Positions 33,388 to 42,085 are shown, numbered from the stretch's first letter. The stretch is DNA of 48,272 nt from a virus (IMGVR_UViG_3300037628_000098:1-48272); one strand, 5' to 3'. Program-made: numbers and translations. Notes: a model not told the origin generated them from the sequence alone.

Positions 33388-33688
33388 CAGACTTCTCCGT
33401 TTCTAAGAGCATAATTAGTGAATCAATTTTTTCCTTGGCCTCGTGGCACAGTAGTCGCATCTTCCGCAGCACAAGTGCCTTGAAAGAGTCGTTGCCCAGC
33501 TGGGTTTGGAACGCAACTTCTTTCATCTCCTTATCACTGATGCACAGCCAGTGTAACGCATCAAAGGTCAACTGGTAAGCACCGTCTAAAATCTCCGGGC
33601 ACTTGTCAAAGTGAAAGAACTGTTCGTCTTCACCGAGCTTACCCTGCATCAAAAGGAACTCGTGCTTAATCCGTTGTTCTGGACTCAT
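33347..33688 (-). CDS. Hypothetical protein, 113 aa
   Basis: Mainly helical, acidic at both ends, no motif. The start has GGAGG at 6 bases. It sits between the coiled-coil protein gene and the Sak4-like gene with overlaps on both sides. Possibly a recombination accessory protein. Confidence 0.65.
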   Translation of the reverse strand: MSPEQRIKHEFLLMQGKLGEDEQFFHFDKCPEILDGAYQLTFDALHWLCISDKEMKEVAFQTQLGNDSFKALVLRKMRLLCHEAKEKIDSLIMLLETEKSDAKTKNIGTTESG

Positions 33689-34058
33689 TAGCTGCCTCCT
33701 TCTCCAATTCTACATACATGCGAACCACGTCGAACAGGATTACCCTGAGCTTTTCAGACAACGCACACATTTTAGTTTCAGGATCGACAGTATGCCCATT
33801 CTCGATAAGCCGCTGGCGGTACGTGTACTCTTCTTCAAACTTGCCCTTGTAGTACCGCACGTCTGCTTCCAGTTTACCGTAGTCAACCATGTCCTTATCG
33901 TGGTGTTCCGCAAGGGTAATAAAGTCATCGTCCTGCTGATTCATTTTAACTTCTAACACCTCCAAGCGATTAGCTTGGTCAGTTATAATTCTAAACTGGT
34001 CAGCTATTCTCTGGTTCTTCGTGTTGAAGAGTGTCTTAAGATCATCAATCAGTTTCAT
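33666..34058 (-). CDS. Coiled-coil protein, 130 aa
   Basis: Heptad-rich helix from about residues 15 to 85 with acidic and basic partners. The start is ATG 34058, with GGAG 8 bases upstream and a 14-base overlap with the nuclease gene. A longer frame that begins at 34187 would add a hydrophobic N-terminus, but that part lies wholly inside the upstream gene and is unlikely to be used. Function unknown. Confidence 0.65.
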   Translation of the reverse strand: MKLIDDLKTLFNTKNQRIADQFRIITDQANRLEVLEVKMNQQDDDFITLAEHHDKDMVDYGKLEADVRYYKGKFEEEYTYRQRLIENGHTVDPETKMCALSEKLRVILFDVVRMYVELEKEAANESRTTD

Positions 34059-35262
34059 TTGCGTCTCCGTCTTTACGTTTGTAGATGCACTTGAATCCTT
34101 CGGGGGGATTACTAGGGTCAAGTTCAACACCGTTATAGCAACTACTAATATAAGGGCATTTCCAAGTAGCTTCACACTGTGCTTCATTATGCCACCACCT
34201 ATCTTCCTTGTTCAAAAATTGAACCGTTCTATAAATGTTAATTAACTCTTGCTCGAATCGTTCAATCTCTGAATCAGTACGAGCTATGATACGCCTTGCG
34301 TAATGCTTCTCCGGTGCGGCACAGATGTCTTGGAATAATCTAGCACCGTACATCTCTGCTGTTTCTCTGATCTGGAACGTACCTTCTTTAGCACCAGCCT
34401 TAGTCTCCGCTGTTACACGGTTGACAGTGATAGTGCCAAGATTATCTTCAATGACATCGAACTTGTCAGTCATGTATTCACCAGTGGCAACAAACTTTTT
34501 GCTTTCACCCTGCGTTAGCATCTTAGCTTTGATGGTAGGTTTTTTCCACACATCATACCGGGCCTCGCAGATCAGCGGGTCAGTAGCTTTGATCCCGTAG
34601 ATTTCTAGTGCTCCAACTTTCTGAAGCTCACGAGCTGCGTAAACGTAAAGCAAAGTTTGTGTGTCAAGGTTAAGCTTAGCCCAGTAAGTAGAGTCACTAT
34701 CAATAGGTGCACTGGTAGACTTATGCTCGTCAACAAAGACGATACCAGAATCACGATGCCTTCGCAACTTATCAATCATGCCCACGACTACCACACCCGG
34801 CAACGCTTTTCCGCTTGGCCCGTACAGTGGCAGCTCGAACTTGACTTCTACAGCTATAACCTCGCTATCATCGTCTTTCCAGTAGTGCCTATATCCATTG
34901 TAGGCTATCCAGATTTTCTCTTTCTCTACTGCCCAGTCTTCATCTGATTTGCTAGATGGTTTAATTTCATAAGCATCGTTTAAGTCTGCTGTGATGCGTT
35001 TCATTTGGCCTTCAATAACCTTCAGCGTGCCATTACACAAGCTGCACTGAGAATCAGGCCCATTCAGCGAGCACGAGGGGCATGGTGACGTTGTATCCAT
35101 GTCAGCCACTTCTAGTACCTTATGCCAGTTCGTCCCCATACGGAGCGTGTCAGCCTCTTCTATGATCCTGATTCCCAGTACATATTGAACGTAGCAGCGG
35201 AAGGCACATGCTTTGAAAGCCGCTATAAATGATGCGGAAAGTTTCCATGTGCGTTTCACCAT
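34045..35262 (-). CDS. Cas4/RecB-like PD-(D/E)XK nuclease with zinc insertion, 405 aa
   Basis: Nuclease core with D164 (V-G-M-I-D) and E179-x-K181 (V-D-E-H-K). Cys residues near the N-terminus (C19, C23) and a C-terminal C-x(5)-C-x(5)-C set could form an Fe-S cluster as in Cas4 and AddB. A second zinc module (C61, C64, C73, C76) is inserted near the start. Probably a 5'-3' exonuclease that supplies ssDNA for the Sak4/SSB pair encoded just downstream. Confidence 0.8.
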   Translation of the reverse strand: MVKRTWKLSASFIAAFKACAFRCYVQYVLGIRIIEEADTLRMGTNWHKVLEVADMDTTSPCPSCSLNGPDSQCSLCNGTLKVIEGQMKRITADLNDAYEIKPSSKSDEDWAVEKEKIWIAYNGYRHYWKDDDSEVIAVEVKFELPLYGPSGKALPGVVVVGMIDKLRRHRDSGIVFVDEHKSTSAPIDSDSTYWAKLNLDTQTLLYVYAARELQKVGALEIYGIKATDPLICEARYDVWKKPTIKAKMLTQGESKKFVATGEYMTDKFDVIEDNLGTITVNRVTAETKAGAKEGTFQIRETAEMYGARLFQDICAAPEKHYARRIIARTDSEIERFEQELINIYRTVQFLNKEDRWWHNEAQCEATWKCPYISSCYNGVELDPSNPPEGFKCIYKRKDGDANETD

Positions 35263-35528
35263 TATGCTGTAAGCTCCTTCAGTTTATTGCGAAGGTTCAC
35301 AGCAGCATCAGACTGCTGATCCAGCTCGTCCTGCTCGAAGGTAAGCTCGTCAATGCGGTCACTAAGACTCGCCTTAGCGTCTTCAAGTTCTCTGATGCCA
35401 GCGTCCAGTTGACCAACCATGCCACCGAACAAATTAGCTACACCTGATACTTGTTTTTGCCCACGCTTACCAGCCATGTAAGCCTTGATAAGTTTGAGGG
35501 CCTGTTTAAAAATACTTTTGTAATTCAT
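35262..35528 (-). CDS. Coiled-coil protein, 88 aa
   Basis: Basic N-terminal 25 residues, then a long heptad repeat (about 38-88). Overlaps both neighbours by 1-4 bases. No family recognised. Confidence 0.65.
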   Translation of the reverse strand: MNYKSIFKQALKLIKAYMAGKRGQKQVSGVANLFGGMVGQLDAGIRELEDAKASLSDRIDELTFEQDELDQQSDAAVNLRNKLKELTA

Positions 35529-36139
35529 AGTGTTCCTACCGATCTGAACTCTTTACCAAGTTCTTTAAAAATAGTATACGCCTGTCTACGTGGCGACATC
35601 ATTCTATGCTTGGCAAAGTTCTTGCACTTCACCATAAATTTATCTGCAAACTCCGAGCAGATGTTACGTTTGTTTTTCTTTACAAAGTGCCGGGCAATCG
35701 GGATGAATGTCTTGATGTCCTCTTTGGAATAGCCAGTGTTCGTAGCTACTTCTTGAGCTGCCCACTTCAAGGCAAGCCTGAAGTCTTCATGCGTGTCAGC
35801 CTCTAACTCTACAAAATCCCAGCGGGTCTTGTCGAAGATAACTTCTGTCACTGGGCGAAAAGTAGTTCCGTCCTCATCATCTCGCATGGTTGACGTATAG
35901 CAGTGTCCGTTCCACCAGTCAATTTCACGAGGTTCAATCGGACTATTGTAATGCGGAACCCATATTTCAACATGAGCATAGCACCACTTGATGAACCGCT
36001 TCACTTCTTTAAGGTTAAACTTCTCTCTCCACATTACGTATGGAAGATTGACCAGCATAGTCCATGTGTCAATCGTGTTATCTACCAAGCTGTCATCGAA
36101 CCACTTGGCCTTATACATTATCACTCTATACTTTTTCAT
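35525..36139 (-). CDS. Putative permuted papain-like (NlpC/P60-type) protein, 204 aa
   Basis: The order is His first (Y-A-H-V-E-I-W at about 54-60), then a W-N-G-H-C-Y-T segment, and a late Cys in N-I-C-S-E-F (about 160-165), as in circularly permuted NlpC/P60 folds. Members include peptidoglycan peptidases and lipid-acting acyltransferases. It lies after two membrane-protein genes and is the best, though weak, candidate for a cell-wall enzyme. Start ATG 36139 after GGAG. Confidence 0.45.
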   Translation of the reverse strand: MKKYRVIMYKAKWFDDSLVDNTIDTWTMLVNLPYVMWREKFNLKEVKRFIKWCYAHVEIWVPHYNSPIEPREIDWWNGHCYTSTMRDDEDGTTFRPVTEVIFDKTRWDFVELEADTHEDFRLALKWAAQEVATNTGYSKEDIKTFIPIARHFVKKNKRNICSEFADKFMVKCKNFAKHRMMSPRRQAYTIFKELGKEFRSVGTL

Positions 36140-36431
36140 CTTTATTCTCCGCTAAAATAGGGTCAGCCTTGGCCCCAATAAGTTTTTCTATCCACATGGA
36201 AATTTTAGCCCCAGTCACCAGCCCGGCAATAGACCCCAGAACGTAAGGTATAAACAATGCACTGTCCATGTCAGATCGCACCAGTTCCCTGAATGTCAGG
36301 AACCATATACTATTGCTAAACAGAGAAGCTATAACATGATATTTCACGTTGTCCCGGTTGCGTGCTCTGGATACAATAGCAAACGATATGCTCTGAATAT
36401 ATGCCAGCACCATAATTTTTAAAAGTATCAT
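36126..36431 (-). CDS. Small multi-span membrane protein (holin candidate), 101 aa
   Basis: Three hydrophobic segments (about 1-20, 33-47 and 58-80) and a charged C-terminal tail. A similar membrane protein with an S-R-A-R-N motif at the end of helix one is common in phages, in my recollection. It may be the holin, given the neighbouring papain-like gene, but no direct evidence shows this. Start overlaps the previous stop (ATGA). Confidence 0.6.
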   Translation of the reverse strand: MILLKIMVLAYIQSISFAIVSRARNRDNVKYHVIASLFSNSIWFLTFRELVRSDMDSALFIPYVLGSIAGLVTGAKISMWIEKLIGAKADPILAENKDEKV

Positions 36432-36913
36432 AGCAAATCCCTTATATCTTTCCGTTTCTTTAACAGTGGCAAGAACATTGTCACCAGTTCTGGTACACCA
36501 TGAATCAAAAGGTACACCCCGTTATTAAGTCTTACTTTAGCACATCGCTTCTGTTGTCCTTCGCTCCACGATCCACCCCGGCCACGCTTCAGCTCAAGCT
36601 CAAAGTGTTTACCATTAGGTAAGCAACCGATAATATCACCAGCATCTTTAATGCCGTAGCGATACTTCCTGCCATTGCCTCTAATATCACCTGTTCCTGT
36701 GTTGTTACGATCATAAAGTATCCGGTGCTTACCGAGCCACGTGGAAACTTCTTTCATTACTACATCTTCCTTGACATTATCGCAGGGCACAGTCGGTTTA
36801 GTTCCTACTGATCCGTCCTTGCGACCTTTGGGTTTACCGTGATGAATAATATCAACGATACCTTTGCCAAGTCTGTGCATCTTCTGGGCCTTAGTTAATC
36901 TAGCGATGGACAC
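36428..36913 (-). CDS. VRR-NUC-type nuclease (Holliday junction resolvase-like), 161 aa
   Basis: PD-(D/E)XK fold of the VRR-NUC family: E55 in a helix, then D-A-G-D-I-I-G (D93) and E-L-E-L-K (E107, K109), with Q120/Q121 following. Such proteins resolve branched DNA or act as flap nucleases in phage replication. The N-terminal 45 residues are basic. Ribosome binding site AAAAGGGGG precedes the ATG at 36913. Confidence 0.8.
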   Translation of the reverse strand: MSIARLTKAQKMHRLGKGIVDIIHHGKPKGRKDGSVGTKPTVPCDNVKEDVVMKEVSTWLGKHRILYDRNNTGTGDIRGNGRKYRYGIKDAGDIIGCLPNGKHFELELKRGRGGSWSEGQQKRCAKVRLNNGVYLLIHGVPELVTMFLPLLKKRKDIRDLL

Positions 36914-37032
36914 CCCCTTTTAAACGGTGGACACCAATCGTCAGGTGACATCTGTGCTCTTGTCACCCGCATTAGCTTACACACAAGGGCATGATGCCTC
37001 TTACGCCGTTTCTTTTTCTGTCTCTTATTCAT
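36895..37032 (-). CDS. Small basic protein, 45 aa
   Basis: Arg/Lys-rich N-terminus followed by a Cys/Pro/Trp-containing tail. It overlaps the 3' end of the 61-residue gene before it by 8 bases, and the VRR-NUC start by 19 bases. It is short but neatly nested, which supports it. Function unknown. Confidence 0.45.
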   Translation of the reverse strand: MNKRQKKKRRKRHHALVCKLMRVTRAQMSPDDWCPPFKRGCPSLD

Positions 37033-37210
37033 CAATATCCTCAGCCCAATAGCTTACCTTATCACCAATGGTCCTACCGAGTCTCGTGTTACCCAGCCCC
37101 TCCAAGGTATCCGCAATCATAGCTGCTAAGCCAATAAAGCATACAACTGTTAACGCTACTGTTACTAATATTCCTGTTACCACTGCTACTTTTTTCATAA
37201 AAGCTTTCAT
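37025..37210 (-). CDS. Small membrane protein, 61 aa
   Basis: Hydrophobic helix at about residues 8-35, then a charged tail. The first Met (37210) follows TAAGGTGAGCT; a second Met at codon 5 is possible. Signal-anchor topology. Function unknown. Confidence 0.6.
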   Translation of the reverse strand: MKAFMKKVAVVTGILVTVALTVVCFIGLAAMIADTLEGLGNTRLGRTIGDKVSYWAEDIDE

Positions 37211-37250
37211 AGCTCACCTTACTTAGTTTAAAAGTTATTTATCTATCTTA

Positions 37251-37421
37251 CTACTGACCTGTCGTATCAGGGTTCTTAATAAACGAAAGCTCAACACTTG
37301 TTCTGAACAAGTCCCTCTCGTGTGCCTTTAGCCTATTAGCCATCCTAATAAGAATTTCTGGGTAATTATCTTTGTACTTCTCTCTTATATGCTCAAGTAG
37401 CTTGCTGTCTCTTGTATCCAT
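37251..37421 (-). CDS. Hypothetical protein, 56 aa
   Basis: Helical, basic/acidic mixed protein. The start follows AAGGTGAACT, 8 bases after the DNA polymerase stop. The coding structure is clean. Its stop position is given to within one base. No family recognised. Confidence 0.55.
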   Translation of the reverse strand: MDTRDSKLLEHIREKYKDNYPEILIRMANRLKAHERDLFRTSVELSFIKNPDTTGQ

Positions 37422-37429
37422 AGTTCACC

Positions 37430-39409
37430 TTACTTAGTATAATATTGACTTATGAACCCTTCAGCTCCGAGAGGCATACCCTCAGCCCAATCAGGATTAG
37501 TACACATGATCTCGTACATCAAAGCAAGATCATCTTCAGCTGTGTCTTCGTCAACTACAGCCACGATCTCATCATAACAATGAGTAACTACTGGTAGTCC
37601 CTCGTCTTCACACCACAGCACCCATGTCATTAGCAGATCACGAGCAGCTGATTGAATAATATTTTCTACTAGTAGCGAACCATACAGCGTACCCCACTGC
37701 CATTTGATTTTACCACCTCTGCCGATAGAAGCATGGCGGTAGTAAAGAACTCTACCTGATGGTAGCTTGATGCAGACAGTACCATTTATATTATAGAACG
37801 TCAGCATAACTTGGTCAAGTATTTTATACTCAACAGACTCATTTGGAAATCTGATTACCAGTTTAAAGTAACCTTCGATCAGCTTCCAGAACTTAGGAAC
37901 CTTAGTGTATGTGGTTCGGTATGTCTTAATTAGTTTGCTTATAAATCTAAAATCGTAAGTGCCATCATCAAAGAGTGGCCTAAGATCAGGATTCTTTCTA
38001 CAGTTCTGATAAAATCTTTCATCACCCATACCATATCCGCAGCCAAGGATAGCATCTTTGCCAAAGCCACGCATTAAATCCATGTCGTGCACCCACTGTA
38101 TCATACTTTCATTTATGTCTTCACGCTCAGCATCAGTAGGTTTTCTTACGTCTCGTCCGAATAAGATCGAAGCGAAGTCACTGTAAATATCATCACCGTT
38201 CTCGAAGCCAATAACTAAATCAGACTGACCAACCATCCACATTTCTAACCTGCACTCGATCTGTGCCGAGTCACATACTGCTAACGTCTTACCCGGTGGT
38301 GCAACCAGCAATCTTCTGACCGTCGATATTAGTGGGTGCGTTCCCTGTCCGGTCCGGCCTTTACCGCCCAGATTTAAGAGATTGATTTTCTCTCCCCCGG
38401 TTGGTCGTCCAGTGTGACAGCCATGATAGTTCAGTGGTACACGCAGCATTCCGTAAGACGCATGAGCCTGAGCGATCATACTTTTTATACGCTTGATGTG
38501 GTTCGGCCATGACTTAATAGCAATGCGAGCCTCACAAAATTTTCTTACTGGTTCTAACCTATGAACGAGTAGTTCCTGCATCGCCTCGTCATCTTTGGCA
38601 AATGCAGGAACCAACTCTTTCTTCCCTTGCTTCATGGGAACCTTCTCACCTTCTGGAAGTAAAGCCTGAAGAGCAGGGATGATCGCTATTCTACTACCAA
38701 GTAGTTTCTTGGTCTGCCCGCAAGCATCAATTATATCATTCAGGATAACTTCCATGTTGGGTAAAAGTTCATCGGCCAATGCAAAGTCGAACTGTAGCCT
38801 TGGTTCCAGATACAGTCCTAGTGTGTGGCGAGCTAGGGGTAGTTCTAGTTCAGGCCACGTTAAAAAATCCATCAAAATTTTAAAGAGCTTGCACTGTTTA
38901 TTTATATCGTTCAGGCAATACTCTTCGAGTTTTTCTTTTACGTCTGGTGTCATGTCCTTAAGGTGAAGACCTTTGAACTGCATGGTGTCACCTTTACTCC
39001 CGATCTTAAAGTGCTCGCATAGAGAGGCGAGGTTGTGTCGCATCTTCGAGTCGTAGTGCCGGGCCAAATCGTCAATGTCTACAATGTAAGGGGGGATTAT
39101 ATTAAATCGTTCTTGTAAAACTGTTGCATCATAACGTGCGTTCTTAAAGTTACAGGTTATGCGTTCAAGGTTGTCGCCGTATCTGGTTTGTAAACCTTTT
39201 ATCGCCCCCGCTACATCATGTGAAAAACACGCATGGAAATTAGGGGAAACAGCCCAGCCCACGCCAGTAAATTCAAACCGCTTGTCAACGATGTATTCTA
39301 TGGTAGACATTTTGGTGAGGCTATACTCCGTATCGAAGTAGTTCTCAAAGTCAATCATCAGTACATCTTGTGGAAAGTTTGCAGCGTCTAATTTATTGGC
39401 ATAGGTCAT
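37430..39409 (-). CDS. DNA polymerase, family A, 659 aa
   Basis: Proofreading exonuclease motifs: D20/E22 (M-I-D-F-E), N-A-R-Y-D (90-94) and Y164-x-x-x-D168. Polymerase motif A D380 (C-D-S-A-Q-I-E-C-R), motif B R447...K451...L455...Y459-G460, motif C HCYDE (610-614). This is a compact phage-type Pol I without a 5' nuclease domain. The residue corresponding to E. coli Phe762 is Leu. It copies the phage genome with the primase-helicase. Confidence 0.95.
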   Translation of the reverse strand: MTYANKLDAANFPQDVLMIDFENYFDTEYSLTKMSTIEYIVDKRFEFTGVGWAVSPNFHACFSHDVAGAIKGLQTRYGDNLERITCNFKNARYDATVLQERFNIIPPYIVDIDDLARHYDSKMRHNLASLCEHFKIGSKGDTMQFKGLHLKDMTPDVKEKLEEYCLNDINKQCKLFKILMDFLTWPELELPLARHTLGLYLEPRLQFDFALADELLPNMEVILNDIIDACGQTKKLLGSRIAIIPALQALLPEGEKVPMKQGKKELVPAFAKDDEAMQELLVHRLEPVRKFCEARIAIKSWPNHIKRIKSMIAQAHASYGMLRVPLNYHGCHTGRPTGGEKINLLNLGGKGRTGQGTHPLISTVRRLLVAPPGKTLAVCDSAQIECRLEMWMVGQSDLVIGFENGDDIYSDFASILFGRDVRKPTDAEREDINESMIQWVHDMDLMRGFGKDAILGCGYGMGDERFYQNCRKNPDLRPLFDDGTYDFRFISKLIKTYRTTYTKVPKFWKLIEGYFKLVIRFPNESVEYKILDQVMLTFYNINGTVCIKLPSGRVLYYRHASIGRGGKIKWQWGTLYGSLLVENIIQSAARDLLMTWVLWCEDEGLPVVTHCYDEIVAVVDEDTAEDDLALMYEIMCTNPDWAEGMPLGAEGFISQYYTK

Positions 39410-39434
39410 GGCCTGTATTCCTTAATCAGTTTCG

Positions 39435-40487
39435 TTAACTAACCACAGCCTCTTGGCTATCGCCGTCATCATCAGTTTTTTCTTCTTCAGGCATAGGCGG
39501 TACATCATTTACTTCACCACCGTTCTCATCGGCTAGCGAACCGGGAACATTACCTTCGAGATTATCTTCCCGTGCTGCTATTACAACGTCAACGTTTTCA
39601 TCGCTAAGCTCTGATCTAGTTGGCTCAGTGTTCTGGCCTTCTAGTAATTCTTCAACTTCAGCGTGATCGTCAGCTAGCTCAATAGCATCAGTCTGGTTAG
39701 TCTGACAACCCGGATTGTCACAGTTGTCACAGTCACCTTCGCAGTTGTCAGCGTCTTCAGCAGATACCTCATCGCTCCCACTGCCTCCGCCACCAGTCTT
39801 CGGTGTATCTTCGCTTTCGTGTGAATCCTGCTGTTCTGCCAAGTCCCCGGCTGACTGCTTCCCCAGCTCTTCAGTACCAGCCTCCGCTGTTTCGTCGGAC
39901 TGGGTAGAGGGTGAGTCTTGTGAAGTGGAGTCGTCTGAACCCAGTTCCGCAGCCATCAGCTTTTTTCCTTCAGCTTCGTCTGCTCTTGCCTTCTGCTCCT
40001 GCTCTTCCCGCTGCTCAGCTTCGGCAAGTTCTTTCTTGGCGTCTTCAGCTTCGATCTTGTCAAGATTTTCTTTGCTCATCAATGAGAAGTGAAGGTTCGA
40101 TACAGGATACACGCCAAAGTTATCAATGCTGTCCTTTGATATTTCTTCGAGCACATTTAGTACGTCTTCAAATTCTTCGATGAGCTTAAGGTCAAGTATC
40201 TTTTTATCGTCGATCCTGTCCCAATACGTTTGCACCACCATGCTAATCATGGTCAGCAAGATATGTTCCTTGTTCGTCTTGTGCGAGGTAAAGGTCTTGC
40301 TGAAGAACGGAAGTGAACCGCAGTCACGATCAGTTCTTTTCAGGTGCGGTATAAAATTATGAATCTTATCCGCTGTGTTCTGCCGTGATCCACTGAACAT
40401 CTGGAACAACAACATTAGCATAGTTTTAACTCGTGCATTAAGATTTGCTTTCGCTTTGGCAGCGTCTATGTCACCAAATTTTGTCAT
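39435..40487 (-). CDS. Acidic protein with Cys cluster, 350 aa
   Basis: Three parts: a globular helical domain (1-130), a charged coiled coil (140-180), and a disordered Asp/Glu/Ser-rich tail (181-350) carrying one Cys cluster (C249, C253, C256, C261) that could bind a metal. Directly upstream of the DNA polymerase. No family recognised; DNA-mimic or polymerase-associated roles are guesses. Confidence 0.65.
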   Translation of the reverse strand: MTKFGDIDAAKAKANLNARVKTMLMLLFQMFSGSRQNTADKIHNFIPHLKRTDRDCGSLPFFSKTFTSHKTNKEHILLTMISMVVQTYWDRIDDKKILDLKLIEEFEDVLNVLEEISKDSIDNFGVYPVSNLHFSLMSKENLDKIEAEDAKKELAEAEQREEQEQKARADEAEGKKLMAAELGSDDSTSQDSPSTQSDETAEAGTEELGKQSAGDLAEQQDSHESEDTPKTGGGGSGSDEVSAEDADNCEGDCDNCDNPGCQTNQTDAIELADDHAEVEELLEGQNTEPTRSELSDENVDVVIAAREDNLEGNVPGSLADENGGEVNDVPPMPEEEKTDDDGDSQEAVVS

Positions 40488-40516
40488 TATAAATCTCCTA
40501 AAAATTTCATTTAATT

Positions 40517-41248
40517 TTAATTTTTGAACAAGTCTTTCCTGTAGTCAACTGTCTCAAAATTTGAGTGATGGTACAGCTCACCCCTGCCACATGGCATTAT
40601 TTCGTGGTAAGGAATACCATCTTTAATAATTCCGCAGCCAAGGATCGGTCTTTGCTTCATGTGCTTACCATAGGCAAACTGATAGGCTCTAACGTCGATA
40701 CCACAACCAACGTCCATACCGAAGATACGGGTGCGAGGGTTAGCGATCCAGCTTATGCCAGCTCTGCTATGGTTGTGGCCCATGACCACTGACATCAGCA
40801 TTTTCTTCGTGCAGTTCGCAGCGGGATACATTCCACCGTTACCTGTGCCATGAAAATAATAAACATCATCAATAATAAACTCATGTGCCCACTTCCAGCC
40901 TTTAGTCTTCCATACTTCATTGAAGTCACGAAGATACTTGGACGGTATGTTAACTGACTCTGCAAGCCGAATCACACGCTCATCATGGTTGCCAATGCAC
41001 ACTTTCGCCCGAGGAAAAGCATTATGCCAGCGTAAAATAGCACGCTTGGTCAAGATGTATTCATCAGTAGGGCCGGGGCACTCAGGGTTAGCAGCATGAA
41101 AACTAATAGCTTGCATATCTGCTATGTCACCCATGATAACTACATCATCGCAGTCCCACTCAGCGTACAAGTCCTGACAAAACTGAAGGTATCCGGGGTG
41201 GGCCACTGGCTCATGCGGATCACCGATTGCTAAAATGTTTTTACTCAT
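40517..41248 (-). CDS. Calcineurin-like metallophosphoesterase, 243 aa
   Basis: Complete metal-site set: G-D-P-H (9-12), G-D (40-41), G-N-H-D-E (86-90), H133, and G-H-N-H (157-160). ATG 41248 is chosen because AAGGGAA lies before it and it starts 8 bases inside the preceding gene; an upstream extension overlapping that gene is rejected. Substrate unknown; phage relatives are thought to act on nucleic acids or nucleotides. Confidence 0.85.
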   Translation of the reverse strand: MSKNILAIGDPHEPVAHPGYLQFCQDLYAEWDCDDVVIMGDIADMQAISFHAANPECPGPTDEYILTKRAILRWHNAFPRAKVCIGNHDERVIRLAESVNIPSKYLRDFNEVWKTKGWKWAHEFIIDDVYYFHGTGNGGMYPAANCTKKMLMSVVMGHNHSRAGISWIANPRTRIFGMDVGCGIDVRAYQFAYGKHMKQRPILGCGIIKDGIPYHEIMPCGRGELYHHSNFETVDYRKDLFKN

Positions 41249-41672
41249 AAATTCCCTTAGCCTCCAAGTACGCTTCCATTGTATCTTTGAAGTCATCCAA
41301 GCCCTCAAAAATGAGCACTGGAATATCACACTTGCGGGCATGTACCCATTCAGTATAACAGCCTTCAACTGGCGGGCCGAACGGTGCATATATCAGCAAC
41401 GCATCATTGTAGTCTTCTTCAATAATCTTGCAGTCAATGTGAAGTATCTGCTGCACCGTAAGCATACCATAACGGTATGACCGATTCACAAATGCTTCGT
41501 GCTCTGCTGGCACGTAAAGTTCAAAGTCAACTTCACGATAGTTAGTCGCCATGTAAAGCCTGATCTGCTCAGCTAGTATCAATGCTGCATTGCAGTTGCA
41601 CTCCATGTCATGCTGCGTAGCCTTATCTTTAAGTGCACCTCTTATCGGATGACTCATGTAAGCTTTAATCAT
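41241..41672 (-). CDS. Nucleoside 2-deoxyribosyltransferase-like protein, 143 aa
   Basis: Rossmann-like fold typical of the nucleoside deoxyribosyltransferase/DUF4406 superfamily: start Y-M-S-H-P-I-R-G, an N-A-A-L-hydrophobic helix, V-P-A-E-H, D-hydrophobic-L-hydrophobic strand, and G-x-x-x-E-x-x-H-A-R-K-x-x-I-P-V. Members break or swap the glycosidic bond of deoxynucleosides or 5'-nucleotides. It overlaps its HNH neighbour by 4 bases (ATGA-type). Exact substrate unknown. Confidence 0.65.
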   Translation of the reverse strand: MIKAYMSHPIRGALKDKATQHDMECNCNAALILAEQIRLYMATNYREVDFELYVPAEHEAFVNRSYRYGMLTVQQILHIDCKIIEEDYNDALLIYAPFGPPVEGCYTEWVHARKCDIPVLIFEGLDDFKDTMEAYLEAKGIYE

Positions 41673-42085
41673 ACTGCTCTCATTCCTGCATGAATTTTGT
41701 CATGCACTTCTCTGGTAACGAACTCGATGTTTCCCGGTTCGTAGTTACCACTCGTTAATATTCTATGGCAATGTTTTCCACGTGGATCAATCTGAAGTAT
41801 ATACATTACGTAATAGACAAACTCATCAGCTGATTCAAACCCCATAGTTATACCCTGCTTGAAGCAGTACGCATGTCGTGGATCATCTGACTGACCTGAA
41901 CATCTACGGGTTATGTTGCTGAACGCTCGCCTAAGATAACCGGGTATCGAATTACGGTAAGCAGTGTCATTATCTTTTTTACAATTTCTACACTCTGGTC
42001 GTAATCCATCTGATGCCCTGCTACACTTTCCAAAATATTCTTCAGTCGCTTCAAACAATCCACCACAACTAGTACATTGCTTCAA
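41669..42085 (-). CDS. HNH homing-type endonuclease with zinc ribbon, 138 aa
   Basis: Zinc ribbon C4/C7 and C32/C35; active-site pattern D-P-R-G-K-H-C-H-R...N-Y-E-P-G-N-I-E-F-V-T...H-D-K-I-H. The start is TTG at 42085, directly after the TAG of the lipoprotein gene; no ATG is available in frame nearby. The stop overlaps the next gene's ATG by 4 bases. It is inserted without any spacer between neighbours, a sign of precise homing or of selection for coupling. Confidence 0.85.
   Translation of the reverse strand: MKQCTSCGGLFEATEEYFGKCSRASDGLRPECRNCKKDNDTAYRNSIPGYLRRAFSNITRRCSGQSDDPRHAYCFKQGITMGFESADEFVYYVMYILQIDPRGKHCHRILTSGNYEPGNIEFVTREVHDKIHAGMRAV

Noticed and set aside
34059-34187. N-terminal extension of the 130-residue coiled-coil protein, with a hydrophobic helix
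   Set aside because: Wholly inside the nuclease gene, without a ribosome binding site; the internal ATG at 34058 has a good one.
41249-41389. 47-residue N-terminal extension of the metallophosphoesterase
   Set aside because: It overlaps the upstream gene, and the conserved fold starts right after ATG 41248, which has its own ribosome binding site.
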